From positions 1 to 64,000 of the forward strand of contig NZ_JEMV01000003.1 of the NCBI RefSeq assembly GCF_000588875.1: DNA of 64,000 nt, read 5' to 3'. The notes under the pieces are model-generated. The model ran no database searches and was not told the DNA's origin. It worked only from the letters and a program-made list of their open reading frames with translations. How positions within the stretch are numbered: position 1 is the stretch's first letter; every line of letters begins with the position of its first letter. Position numbers and translations under genes: made by a program. This DNA is from Sphingobium sp. Ant17. GTDB lineage: Bacteria; Pseudomonadota; Alphaproteobacteria; Sphingomonadales; Sphingomonadaceae. This document shows, piece after piece, positions 43,775 through 52,214 of the stretch.

Positions 43775-44017
43775 TCAGCCGGCCGCGCGGGCGGCGGCTT
43801 CATCTTCGGCCTGAAATTCTGCGACGATCGCTTCGTCTTCGCTCGCGACCGTGCGGGTCGCGCGGCGACGTTCTGCATTGGCGGCGAGCGTGGCTTCCTT
43901 GCCCCAGGCGTCAGCGGCGGCAAGCGCGATCCGGCGGGTGTTGGGCAGGGTTTCGGACTGCGAACGGGCGATGTGGAGCGACTGCTGGGTGAGGCAGAAT
44001 GCCGATGTCTGGGCCAT
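43775..44017 (-). CDS. Unidentified small helical protein
   Basis: An 80-residue, mainly helical, soluble protein (ALAAADAWGKEATLAANAER, ending in an acidic Ala-rich tail). No motif or signal peptide. It precedes the lysine-rich and DUF2384-like genes on the same strand with a gap of 28 bases, so the three probably form an operon. A perfect 14-base palindrome lies about 120 bases upstream. I do not recognise the family. Confidence 0.5.
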   Translation of the reverse strand: MAQTSAFCLTQQSLHIARSQSETLPNTRRIALAAADAWGKEATLAANAERRRATRTVASEDEAIVAEFQAEDEAAARAAG

Positions 44018-44139
44018 GGATCAGGCTCCTAATGCGAGGAATGGGACGTCGGAGGCGGCAGGGCCAAAAATCTGGGCCAAAAAGGGGCAGTGCCGCAGGG
44101 AGGACGATCATCGGGCCGCGTCTTGCGACGTATCGTTCC

Positions 44140-44153
44140 TTTCACATGTGAAA
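44140..44153. promoter_or_regulatory. Perfect 14-base palindrome, candidate operator
   Basis: TTTCACATGTGAAA is an exact dyad located in the 240-base divergent spacer between the small minus-strand genes (start 44017) and the M20 hydrolase (start 44258). Its length and symmetry suit a dimeric regulator. The remainder of the spacer shows no gene. No regulator gene is adjacent. Confidence 0.4.
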
Positions 44154-44257
44154 TAGTCTCTTATGGGCAAGGTTACAAGGGCGGCGTTGGAAACAGCCCC
44201 TTTTTAACCGGCGCGAAATAGGCTTATGCTCCCCCGATCCAAGGGAGACATATCAGT

Positions 44258-45613
44258 ATGCGCCACGCGCTTATGGCCATCATGGCCGCCGTCAGTTTTT
44301 CGTCCATCGCCACGGCCCAAACGGCGGATGCCCCCGCCGCCGCGGCGGCACCTGCGCAAAGCGAGATCGGCGCGGCGATCGCCAAGGATATGGATGGGCT
44401 GATGGCGCTGTATCGCGACCTGCATGCCAACCCCGAACTGTCGGAGAAGGAAGTCAACACCGCCGCCAAGCTCGCCAAGCGGTTGAAGGCGATGAAATAT
44501 GACGTGACCGAGAAGGTCGGCGGCACGGGCGTCGTGGCGGTGATGAAGAACGGGTCGGGGCCAGTGCTGCTGATCCGTGCCGATATGGACGGCCTGCCGG
44601 TGGTGGAGCAGACGGGGCTGGAGTTTGCGTCCAAGGTTCGCACCAAGACGCCGGAAGGCGTGGAAACGGGCGTGATGCACGCCTGCGGCCATGACACGCA
44701 TATGACCGCCTTCATCCAGACCGCCAAGCTGCTGGCCGCGCGCAAGGATGAGTGGAAGGGGACGCTGGTCATGATCCTGCAGCCCGCCGAGGAAGTCGGG
44801 CGCGGGGCGCGGCTGATGCTGGAGGACGGGCTTTATACCCGCTTCCCCCGGCCGACCCATGCCATCGCCTTCCATGACGCCGCCAATTTGGAGGCGGGCA
44901 AGATCGGCTATACGCCGGGCTTTGCGCTGGCCAATGTCGACAGCGTGGACATCCTTGTAAAGGGCGTCGGCGGCCATGGTGCTTATCCGCAGACGACGAA
45001 AGATCCGATCGTGCTGGGATCGCGGATCGTGGGATCGCTCCAGACTTTGGTGAGCCGCGAGCAGGAGCCGCAGGATCCCGCCGTAGTGACGGTGGGCAGT
45101 TTCCAGGCCGGGGCCAAGCATAATATCATCCCCGACGAAGCCAAGCTGCTGCTGACCATCCGCAGCTATTCGGACGAGACGCGCGAAAAGCTGATCAAGG
45201 GCATCGAACGGATCGCGCGGGGCGAGGCGATCGCGGCGGGCATCCCGGACAACCGGATGCCGGTGGTGAGCGTGAAGGATGAGTTCACCCCGTCGACGTT
45301 CAACCCGCCCGAATTTGCCGAGCAGATGGCGGGCGTGCTGAAAGCCCATTTTGCCGACGATCGGGTGGTCAAGACTCCGGCGGTGATGGGGGGCGAGGAT
45401 TTCGGTCGCTTCTATCGCGCGGACAAGAGCATCAACAGCTTCATCTTCTGGGTGGGCGGCGTGCCCGCCGACAAGATGGCGGCGGCCGCCGCAGGACAGG
45501 CCACGCTGCCGTCGCTGCACAGTCCCTTCTGGGCACCACAGGCCGACAAGGTGATCGCGTCGGCGAGCGAGGCGATGACGGTGCTGGCGCTGGATATATT
45601 AAAGGAGAAATAG
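44258..45613 (+). CDS. M20-family amidohydrolase, exported
   Basis: A 451-residue M20D-type metallohydrolase with a signal peptide (LMAIMAAVSFSSIATAQ). Metal ligands: D in RADMDGLPV, C/H in MHACGHDTHM, E in LQPAEEVGRGA, and H in HSPFWAP near the end. The lid domain occupies about residues 215-330 (VKGVGGHGAYPQTTKDPIVL). Enzymes of this group hydrolyse N-acyl amino acids, hippurate or indole-amino-acid conjugates. Here export suggests degradation of acyl amino acids in the periplasm. Stand-alone gene preceded by a long spacer. Confidence 0.9.
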   Translation: MRHALMAIMAAVSFSSIATAQTADAPAAAAAPAQSEIGAAIAKDMDGLMALYRDLHANPELSEKEVNTAAKLAKRLKAMKYDVTEKVGGTGVVAVMKNGSGPVLLIRADMDGLPVVEQTGLEFASKVRTKTPEGVETGVMHACGHDTHMTAFIQTAKLLAARKDEWKGTLVMILQPAEEVGRGARLMLEDGLYTRFPRPTHAIAFHDAANLEAGKIGYTPGFALANVDSVDILVKGVGGHGAYPQTTKDPIVLGSRIVGSLQTLVSREQEPQDPAVVTVGSFQAGAKHNIIPDEAKLLLTIRSYSDETREKLIKGIERIARGEAIAAGIPDNRMPVVSVKDEFTPSTFNPPEFAEQMAGVLKAHFADDRVVKTPAVMGGEDFGRFYRADKSINSFIFWVGGVPADKMAAAAAGQATLPSLHSPFWAPQADKVIASASEAMTVLALDILKEK

Positions 45614-45673
45614 GGAAGCGGCGGCTTAACTTCGCACATTTCCCGCTGAATCGCTTATTTCCTAACAATGGTT

Positions 45674-45688
45674 CGTAATAATATTACG
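45674..45688. promoter_or_regulatory. AT-rich perfect dyad between convergent genes
   Basis: CGTAATA and TATTACG flank a single A, forming a 15-base palindrome within an unusually AT-rich 160-base spacer downstream of both the M20 gene and the nucleotidyltransferase gene. A second small stem (GGACAG 45738-45743 with CTGTCC 45754-45759) follows. Position after two stops favours a terminator or stability element over an operator, but there is no U-tract. Confidence 0.3.
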
Positions 45689-45773
45689 TCGCAGACTGTT
45701 CCGAATGGGCATCCTTGTAGCAGGAAACAAGCCTGTAGGACAGCCGCCGGTGCCTGTCCCGCGTTACTGTATC

Positions 45774-46763
45774 TTAGCCGGGCCGGTGGCCCTTGCGCCA
45801 TTTGGTCCAGAGGTGGCGGGCGAGCATCAGGGGCGGCATGCGGAGCCAGTGGGAGCGCAGGAAGAAGGCGAAGACAAGTAGCTTGCGGGTCTCGCTACCC
45901 CAGCCGTCGCGGGCGAGCAGGCGGGCGCGGACGAGGCGGTCCCACAGGGTCAGACGTGCGCCGTCGCCATAGAGGGCGAGCGCCAGCCGCCGTGCCTGCT
46001 GCACATGGGCGCGCAGGCCGTGCCGGGCGGCGCGCTGGTCCAACAGGGTCGGATCGCATTCAGCGAGCAGGCCATATATGTCCCACAGGTTGCGCAACCC
46101 GCCCTGCAGATCGCCATCGGCCAGCATATGCGCGGCGGCGTGACAGACGCGGTCTTCCGCCGAGAGCATATATAACCCATCGGCTATCGGTTCAGCGTCA
46201 GCGATCAGCGCCGCAGCATCGGGCCTGGGACGGGCGGTGAGCGGCAGGATGGTGTGATGCACATCGATCATCCGGTCGCGGGTGCGGTGGATCATCGGGG
46301 GGAGTTCGTGCATCCACTGGCGGTAATAGGCGTCGTCATAGGCGTCTTCCTTCACCCATTCCCAGCCCGCCGCGATCAGCGCTTGCTCGACCGCCGCGAG
46401 CCGGTCGCGCGGCACGAGGATGTCGAGGTCACCGATGAAGCGCCCCTGCCCTGCGCGCAGCCGCGCTGCCGCATAAGCGGTGCCCTTGAGCAGGATGACC
46501 CGCACATCGAGGGGACGCAGCGCCTGGACCGCGCGGTCGGCTTCCCACAAGGCCTGGCGCGCTTCGCGAGCGGCGTCGGTGCGCGCGTCGGCGAGGATCG
46601 GCTGCACCGCTGGCGGCACCACGACGTCGGCGAGGCGGAAGGCCAATGTGCCGATCAGCCGTTCCGCGCGCGCTGCGGCGATCAGGCCGTTCCAGCCTGT
46701 CGCATCGAGTGTCGCGACGGACGCGGGATCGCGCAGCGCGCGTACCAACAGCGCGGCGCTCAT
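45774..46763 (-). CDS. Uncharacterised nucleotidyltransferase family protein (HPr-rel-A cassette)
   Basis: A 329-residue protein of the uncharacterised nucleotidyltransferase family (NTP_transf_5-like). The active-site pattern is VILLKGTAYA (residues 89-98) followed by GRFIGDLDILVPRDRL (about 107-122), with paired aspartates D112 and D114 as predicted metal ligands; RMIDVHHTILP supplies the third strand. Such domains occur in natural-product and peptide-modification clusters, where they may nucleotidylate or help transfer groups to a product. The start at 46763 overlaps the kinase stop by four bases (ATGA). It is the last gene of the cassette. Confidence 0.82.
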   Translation of the reverse strand: MSAALLVRALRDPASVATLDATGWNGLIAAARAERLIGTLAFRLADVVVPPAVQPILADARTDAAREARQALWEADRAVQALRPLDVRVILLKGTAYAAARLRAGQGRFIGDLDILVPRDRLAAVEQALIAAGWEWVKEDAYDDAYYRQWMHELPPMIHRTRDRMIDVHHTILPLTARPRPDAAALIADAEPIADGLYMLSAEDRVCHAAAHMLADGDLQGGLRNLWDIYGLLAECDPTLLDQRAARHGLRAHVQQARRLALALYGDGARLTLWDRLVRARLLARDGWGSETRKLLVFAFFLRSHWLRMPPLMLARHLWTKWRKGHRPG

Positions 46764-47623
46764 ACCCGTTCCTCCCACAACGTTTCGACCATGGCGATGG
46801 CATCTGCGCCGGTGGGGAAGTCGATGGCGCGAGCGGGCACATCGCGCACGAAGCGGGTCAGGGCGGCGAAGGCGGGTTCGCCGAGCGCAACATAGTTGGT
46901 CGAGGCTTGAGTGAGGCGCATGAAGATTTCGCCCTGCCCGACCGGCCGGATATCGGGCGCATGGCCGAAGCGGGGGAAGAGCAGCAGGGCGGGCATCGCC
47001 CCCTCCCCCATGCGCGCGACGGCATCGGCGCGAGGGACCATGTGGCGGATGTCGCCCTTGGCGGTGGCGGCGAGCAGCGGTCCCATGCGGGCCTCGCCCA
47101 CCGTATCGGCGACGACCTCGATCGCGCGGTTCTTGAGGCTGACGAGGCGAGGGAAAGGCAGGATCGCACCGCTGTCGAGATCAAGCAGGGCAAATTCATC
47201 GCCCATGAAGCGCCAGCCGCGCTCGCCCAGCAGTGCCGCGAGGGTGGATTTGCCCGACCCGGATTCGCCGGTCATCACCAGTACGCGGCCGTCCTTTTCG
47301 ACGCTCGATGCGTGGAGCAGCAAGTGCCGCCGCCAGCCGAGCGCCATCTGAAGGTTCATGCCCATCTCCGCCGCCAGCAGACCGTGGGACAGACTCATCG
47401 GCGCGGCATCGGCCAGGCCATGGTCGCCAGTGATGAAGATGGAGGGGCGAACCCAGCGACGCAGCATACTGGTCGGCTGGAGCCGGACGGTGAAGTCGGC
47501 GATTTGTCCCGTCACATCGGGATAGGCGGCGTAGAGGCGTTGCAACTGCGCGATCGGCTGCGGCCAGGCCGCGCCGATGCGGAAGGTGGCGGGGCCGATG
47601 CGCAGGGTCAGCGCATGCTTCAT
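46760..47623 (-). CDS. HprK-related kinase A
   Basis: A 287-residue protein related to the C-terminal kinase domain of HPr kinase/phosphorylase. Features: histidine in LLLHASSVEK (about residue 104), P-loop VMTGESGSGKST (117-127), and GWRFMGDEFALLDLDSG with the acidic residues expected for metal and base (about 137-152). It lacks a real HPr partner in this window, so it most likely phosphorylates a serine of another protein or peptide. It matches the kinase named HprK-related kinase A, found with a PqqD-like protein. Starts overlap: four bases with the PqqD-like gene upstream and four with the nucleotidyltransferase downstream. Confidence 0.87.
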   Translation of the reverse strand: MKHALTLRIGPATFRIGAAWPQPIAQLQRLYAAYPDVTGQIADFTVRLQPTSMLRRWVRPSIFITGDHGLADAAPMSLSHGLLAAEMGMNLQMALGWRRHLLLHASSVEKDGRVLVMTGESGSGKSTLAALLGERGWRFMGDEFALLDLDSGAILPFPRLVSLKNRAIEVVADTVGEARMGPLLAATAKGDIRHMVPRADAVARMGEGAMPALLLFPRFGHAPDIRPVGQGEIFMRLTQASTNYVALGEPAFAALTRFVRDVPARAIDFPTGADAIAMVETLWEERV

Positions 47624-47907
47624 GCCGGACGCACCAGACCGAGCGCGGCCAGCGCGTCGAGATGGGCGGCGATTTCGGCGAGCGCTTCGTCGGGTGAGCC
47701 GAGGTCGAATTCCTGCGCCAGCCGGTCATGCAACGCCTGCGCGGTGACGGGCGTGCCATCGGCCATGCGGTCAAGCAGTTCGGGGACCGGGCTGATGACC
47801 ATATGGGTCTGGCCCGACCGGCGATGATAGAGCAGGGTCAGGTCTTCGAGCGCGCAACTGAGCAGCGCGTCGGCCGTATCGCGTCGATAGGATAGGCTGT
47901 TGTCCAT
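47620..47907 (-). CDS. PqqD-family protein of the HPr-rel-A system
   Basis: A 95-residue PqqD-like winged-helix domain (LLSCALEDLTLLYHRRSGQT, VISPVPELLDRMADGTPV, LAQEFDLG, then HLDALAALGLV). PqqD-type domains bind the leader of a substrate peptide and present it to modifying enzymes; here the protein is a stand-alone chaperone. Its strict coupling with the HprK-related kinase (four-base overlap) implies that it delivers the kinase substrate. The glycosyltransferase gene ends about 60 bases upstream. Confidence 0.83.
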   Translation of the reverse strand: MDNSLSYRRDTADALLSCALEDLTLLYHRRSGQTHMVISPVPELLDRMADGTPVTAQALHDRLAQEFDLGSPDEALAEIAAHLDALAALGLVRPA

Positions 47908-47969
47908 AGTCCGGTACCCTGCTGCTTTGGCTCCCCCTAGCGCGGAAGCGTAGCCAAGTGCCTAACGCA

Positions 47970-49129
47970 TCAAGGCAAGGCTGGCGATGGCAGGGCGTGG
48001 GTTTCGGGCCGGTCGGCCAGCGCCGCGAAGGCGCGCCAATAGCCGTCGAGGGCGCGATCGACGCGATGATCACGCACAGCGGCGGCGAGCGTTGCGGGGT
48101 CGGCGGGATGACGCAGCGCGCATTCGATGGCGCGGGCGAAGGCGGCGGCGTCGCCAGTGGGCACCGGGGGATGCTGTCCGGCGGCGGCGAGGACCGGATG
48201 GATATTGGGCGTGCTGTCGGTTGCGACCACGCCTGCGCCGCAGGCCAGCGCTTCGATCAGGGTGGCGCAGAGACCTTCCCAGCGGGAGGGCTGGAGCAGC
48301 AGGTCGGCCTGCCCCATCAGCGAGGCGAGTTGCTGCGGGTCGCTGACGAAGCCTGCGAAACGGACGCGATCAGCGATATCGAGCGTGGCGCATCGGTGCT
48401 GGAGGTCGGCCAGCAGCGGACCCTGGCCTGCGATCGTCAACTGCCAGTCGAGATGGGGGAGCCTGGCCAGCGCTTCGAGGGCCGTTGCCTGATCCTTTTG
48501 CGCGGCCAGCGTCCGACCATCAGCAGGCGCACCGGCGCGGCGGGGTCGCGGGGCAAGCGGGCGGCGCGGGCCTGGTCCATGATGGGGGTCACGGTCGGGC
48601 GCGGCAGCAGGCGCACGGGGCCGCTATCGGCCAGCAGGGCGCGATCATGTTCGCCCATCACGATGGTCAGGGCGCTCAGCCGGGCGATAGCACGGAAGCG
48701 GAGAAGCCTTGCCCGGGCAGCGAGGCCGTCACTGCCGGGGCGTTGGATCGGGTTGGAAATGCGCGCGACCGCCTGCGTCATGGTGCCCAGCGCCGCGAGC
48801 GCGACCAGCATATTGCTCTGGTTGCCCGCTGAATAGAGGATGTCGGGGCGATGCCGCCGGACAAGCCGCACGAGCGCGGGCCATTGCGCGATCATTGCCA
48901 GCCGCCGGTTGCCGCCGGGCGCGGGGATGCGGCGGACGGTCAGCGCCGGATCGATCAGATGCGCCGTCGGCCCATCGGTGCGGGCCATCCACAATTCGAC
49001 GCGCACGCCCCGATGCAGAAGATGGTTGGCGAGCAGAATGGCGACCCGATCAAGGCCGCCGTCGCCGGGTTCGTACAGATAGACCGCCACGGACAGAGCA
49101 TGCGCCGGGGATCGGCGGACGTGGAACAT
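47970..49129 (-). CDS. GT4-type glycosyltransferase of the cassette (frameshifted near 48510)
   Basis: The N-terminal half (VAVYLYEPGDGGLDRVAILL through PVRLLMVGR) and C-terminal half (LTIAGQGPLLADLQHRCATL, QPSRWEGLCATLIEALACGA, GVVATDSTPN) of a GT-B enzyme are in two frames. They join if one base is added at about 48510, for example C to change CGCTGG to CGCCTGG, giving VGRLAAQKDQATALEALARL across the joint and 386 residues. The donor-binding EGLCATLIEAL motif is intact. It lies between the secreted-protein gene and the PqqD-like gene on the same strand, so it probably glycosylates the cassette product or its carrier. Confidence 0.83.
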
Positions 49130-49149
49130 GCAGCTACCCTTGCGTTGGA

Positions 49150-49183
49150 TCGAACCTTTGCAGGTTCGACGTCCTCAACGTCG
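49150..49183 (-). promoter_or_regulatory. Tandem hairpins between the secreted-protein and glycosyltransferase genes
   Basis: TCGAACC (49150-49156) pairs with GGTTCGA (49163-49169), and CGACGT (49167-49172) pairs with ACGTCG (49178-49183). The stems overlap by three bases, so they are alternatives or stack. They sit in the 110-base gap after the short secreted-protein gene and could attenuate readthrough to the downstream genes. No strong U-tract follows. Confidence 0.4.
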
Positions 49184-49239
49184 GGAAGCCGTATTCGGTC
49201 TGATCCTTATGGGTAGTGCCGTCGCGAAAAAGCGGCGCT

Positions 49240-49664
49240 TTAGCGCGGCATTTGCAGCGAGGCGTAGCAGGTGAAGCCGCTCTGCCCCGATTGGAGGCGG
49301 CGGATATAATTGAGATAGGCCTGGTTCTGCTGATAGCTGGTGCCGGGCAGCGGGCGGCCTCGCAAGGCTTGCTTCACCTGTTCGCCGGTGAAGCTGCGCC
49401 CGGTGCCGGGAAAGGCGCCGGGGGTGCCCGCAGGGACGACATGCCCATTGGGCGCGATGAAATTGCCCGCCCGACCATTGTCGGGCACGGGGATGGTGCA
49501 ATTGAGCACCGAGCGGCGGTGTTAGCCAGCGCGGGGCGGATCGACACGATGGCGGATGCCGCCATTGCCCCGCCCATCAACAATTGGCGACGCGAGGCGA
49601 CGGCCGGTTCAGCGGCGGTTTCGTCCGTCTGGGGACCGTCCTGATCGGGCATCTGCTCGCTCAT
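49240..49664 (-). CDS. Short Tat-type secreted protein, possible cassette substrate (frameshifted near 49511)
   Basis: The N-terminal part from 49664 (MSEQMPDQ...) contains a Tat-like signal, ASRRQLLMGGAMAASAIVSI followed by RPALA. The rest is in the frame one base over: LNCTIPVPDNGRAGNFIAPN, then GTGRSFTGEQVKQALRGRPL, ending SGFTCYASLQMPR at 49240. One added base at about 49511 joins them into 141 residues, about 90 of them mature, with two cysteines (NCT and FTCYA). It is rich in Gly, Pro, Ser and Thr and resembles no enzyme. As the first gene of the cassette it is the best candidate for the modified product, but this is inference. A start upstream at GTG 49688 is possible. Confidence 0.62.
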
Positions 49665-49765
49665 ATCGTCCTGTTCCGCATCTCGCACTTGCCAAAGCGT
49701 AATGATTGCACGCTATTGGGCTTAGGTCTTCGCAGTGTTTGCGCGACAAATCCAGTGCGGTAACC

Positions 49766-51052
49766 ATGAATCGACTCAGCATTTCCCAGATTACCGCGTC
49801 GCTTGCCGTGCTTATGCTGGGCACCGGCGGCGCCTTGTTGCTCGGCGCTTCACCTGTTAGCATCGCCCTGCCGATCCTGGCCGGGCTGATCGTGCTGCTG
49901 ATCGCGGCGCATGGCCACGACCCGGAGCCCGACCTGCCCGCCCCCCCGATCGAACAGCCCGACCTGATCGACCATCCCGATTTCCCGACCTTGCTGGAGG
50001 GGATTTCCGATCCGCTGATGCTGGTGGAAAAGGGGCGGATCGTGCGCGCCAATCGTGCGGCGCAGCGCCTGCTGGGCGCGCATATCGAGGGGGATGATGC
50101 GCGCATCGCCATCCGCCATCCCGCCGCCGCGGAACGACTGGCGAGCCTCGCACCGCTAGCCGATCCGTTCATGATCGAACTGGTGGGCCTTGGCACCCGC
50201 GAACAGCGTTGGCAGATGCGCGTCGCCCCCGTCGGCGCGGTGACGTCGATGCGGCGGCTGGTGCATCTGGTCGACCATAGCGGCACCCATGCGGCCGAGC
50301 GGATGCGCGTCGATTTCGTCGCCAATGCCAGCCACGAGCTGCGCACACCGCTGGCGGGGATATTGGGCTTCATCGAGACGCTGGCCGACCCGGAATTGGG
50401 CAAGGACCATGAGACGCGGCAACGCTTCCTCAAGATCATGGACGGCGAAGCGCGGCGGATGCAGCGATTGATCGACGATCTCATCTCGCTCTCGCGGATC
50501 GAGGCGGAGAAATATCGGGCGCCCGACAGTGCGGTGGACCTGTCCGAACTGGTCGCCGAAGTCGTCGGTGTGTTCCGGTCCAGCCATGGCGTGCGCGGGC
50601 GGGACGTCGAGATGGACATCGCCCACTCGCTGCCGCTGGTGCTGGGCGACCGGGCGCAATTATCGCAACTGGTGCATAATCTGATTGGCAATTCGATCAA
50701 ATATGGTCGCCCCGAAACGCCGATCCGCGTCACCTTGACCGAGGGACCAAGCGGCATGACGCGGCTGGCGGTCGCAGACGAGGGCGAAGGCATTGGCCCC
50801 GATCATCTGCCGCGCCTGACCGAACGCTTCTATCGCGTCGATTCGGGACGGAGCCGGGCGATGGGCGGAACGGGGCTTGGCCTCGCCATCGTCAAACATA
50901 TCGTCGAACGGCATCGTGGGCGGCTGGATATTGCCAGCACCCTGGGCAAGGGCACGACCATCACCATATTGTTGCCGCCCGCAACGGATGATGGGGTGAC
51001 GAAGGCCGATGAGCGGCGGCGGCCATCCGCGCTTTCCGGTACAGTGTCATGA
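49766..51052 (+). CDS. phoR: Phosphate-regulon sensor histidine kinase PhoR
   Basis: A 428-residue membrane kinase: two N-terminal helices (ITASLAVLMLGTGGALLLGA and SIALPILAGLIVLLIAAHG), a PAS-like domain (FPTLLEGISDPLMLVEKGRI), the dimerisation helix with phospho-histidine in ANASHELRTPLAGILGF, and the ATPase with NLIGNSIKYGRPE, VADEGEGIG and GGTGLGLAIVKH. It phosphorylates PhoB under phosphate limitation. I use the ATG at 49766 (MNRLSISQI). It is the first gene of the phoR-pstSCAB-phoU-phoB run; a Pho-box-like element overlaps its stop. Confidence 0.92.
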   Translation: MNRLSISQITASLAVLMLGTGGALLLGASPVSIALPILAGLIVLLIAAHGHDPEPDLPAPPIEQPDLIDHPDFPTLLEGISDPLMLVEKGRIVRANRAAQRLLGAHIEGDDARIAIRHPAAAERLASLAPLADPFMIELVGLGTREQRWQMRVAPVGAVTSMRRLVHLVDHSGTHAAERMRVDFVANASHELRTPLAGILGFIETLADPELGKDHETRQRFLKIMDGEARRMQRLIDDLISLSRIEAEKYRAPDSAVDLSELVAEVVGVFRSSHGVRGRDVEMDIAHSLPLVLGDRAQLSQLVHNLIGNSIKYGRPETPIRVTLTEGPSGMTRLAVADEGEGIGPDHLPRLTERFYRVDSGRSRAMGGTGLGLAIVKHIVERHRGRLDIASTLGKGTTITILLPPATDDGVTKADERRRPSALSGTVS

Positions 51053-51072
51053 AATTGAAACCCGACCGTCAC
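51044..51072 (+). promoter_or_regulatory. Candidate Pho box upstream of pstS
   Basis: Three seven-base units spaced exactly 11 bases apart resemble the PhoB repeat CTGTCAT/C: GTGTCAT at 51044-51050, TTGAAAC at 51055-51061 and CCGTCAC at 51066-51072. The first overlaps the phoR stop, and pstS starts 84 bases after the last. PhoB normally binds two or more such units in this phase. Confidence 0.6.
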
Positions 51073-51156
51073 AAAGCCGCGATGGTCCGCAGCTAGACGC
51101 GTCGCCATGGGGGGCGGCGAAGAGCGAATCGCGGCCATAGTTGATGGAGGTTTCCC

Positions 51157-52205
51157 GTGATGAGATTCGCGTTGCTCGCTGCTACGGCGCTGAGCGTCCT
51201 TAGCCTGGCCGCTTGCGGCGATCAGGGCGGCGCGGGCGCGACCCGTGACCAGATTCGCGCGGTTGGCTCCTCCACCGTCTATCCCTTCGCCACCGCAGCA
51301 TCCGAACTGTTCGTGCAAACCAATGCGGGCATGAAGTCGCCGATCATCGAATCGACCGGCACCGGCGGCGGCATGAAGTTGTTTTGCAGCGGCGTTGGCG
51401 CGCAATATCCCGATATGGCCAATGCATCGCGCCGGATGAAGAAGACCGAGTTCGATATGTGCCAGACCAATGGCGTCAAGGACATCATCGAGGTGCAGAT
51501 CGGTGTCGATGGCCTTGCCTTTGCAGAGGCCAAGAACGGCCCTGGCTACAAACTGACCCCCAAGATCGTCTATGAAGCGCTGGCTGCCAATCCCTATGGC
51601 AAGGGGCCGAACAAGGCCCAGACCTGGAAGGATGTCGACCCCAGCCTGCCCGCCATTGCCATTTCGGTGTTCGGCCCGCCGTCCACCAGCGGCACACGCG
51701 ATTCGCTGGCCGAGTTGATCCTGGAAAAGGGCTGTGAGAGCGATCCGGCGATGACGGCGCTCAAGGAAAAGAGCGAGGACGAGTTCAAAGCGACCTGCAC
51801 CCGCGTTCGCGAGGACGGCAAATATGTCGATTCGGGCGAAAACGACAATCTGATCGTGCAGAAGCTGGGCGCCAACCCCAACGCGGTCGGCGTGTTCGGC
51901 TTCAGCTTCCTGGAAGAAAATCGCGCGACATTGAAGGATATTCCCATCGATGGATCGAAGCATCCTATGAGACCGTATCCTCGGGCCAATATCCCGGTGC
52001 GCGGCCGCTCTACATTTATGTGAAGAAAGCGCACATGGCCGCCATTCCTGGCCTTCAGGGATTTCTTGACGCCTTCGCCAATAATTGGGCACCGGGCGGT
52101 GCGCTGACCAAGCGCGGCATGGTCGCTGCCCCCGAAGACGTCCGCAAAGCGAATGCGCAAACCGTCAAGGCACTGACCGTGCTTGACGGCGCGCAGCTGA
52201 AATAA
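51157..52205 (+). CDS. pstS: Phosphate ABC transporter substrate-binding protein PstS (frameshifted near 51953)
   Basis: A periplasmic phosphate-binding lipoprotein-like protein: signal LLAATALSVLSLAAC, then RAVGSSTVYPFATAASELF, STGTGGGMKLFCSG and SGTRDSLAELILEKGCESD, all part of the phosphate pocket. After LKDIPIDG the frame is lost; the usual C-terminus continues one base over (IEASYETVSSGQYPGARPLY, then KAHMAAIPGLQGFLDAFANN) to a stop at 52205. Adding one base at about 51953 gives 349 residues. The other pst genes follow immediately, so an unbroken gene is expected in the living strain. Confidence 0.9.
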
Positions 52206-52214
52206 GCGAAGCCC

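Noticed and set aside
45668-46240. 190-codon plus-strand frame after the M20 gene
   Set aside because: Antisense to the nucleotidyltransferase gene and Arg/Gly-rich without motif; no ribosome site.
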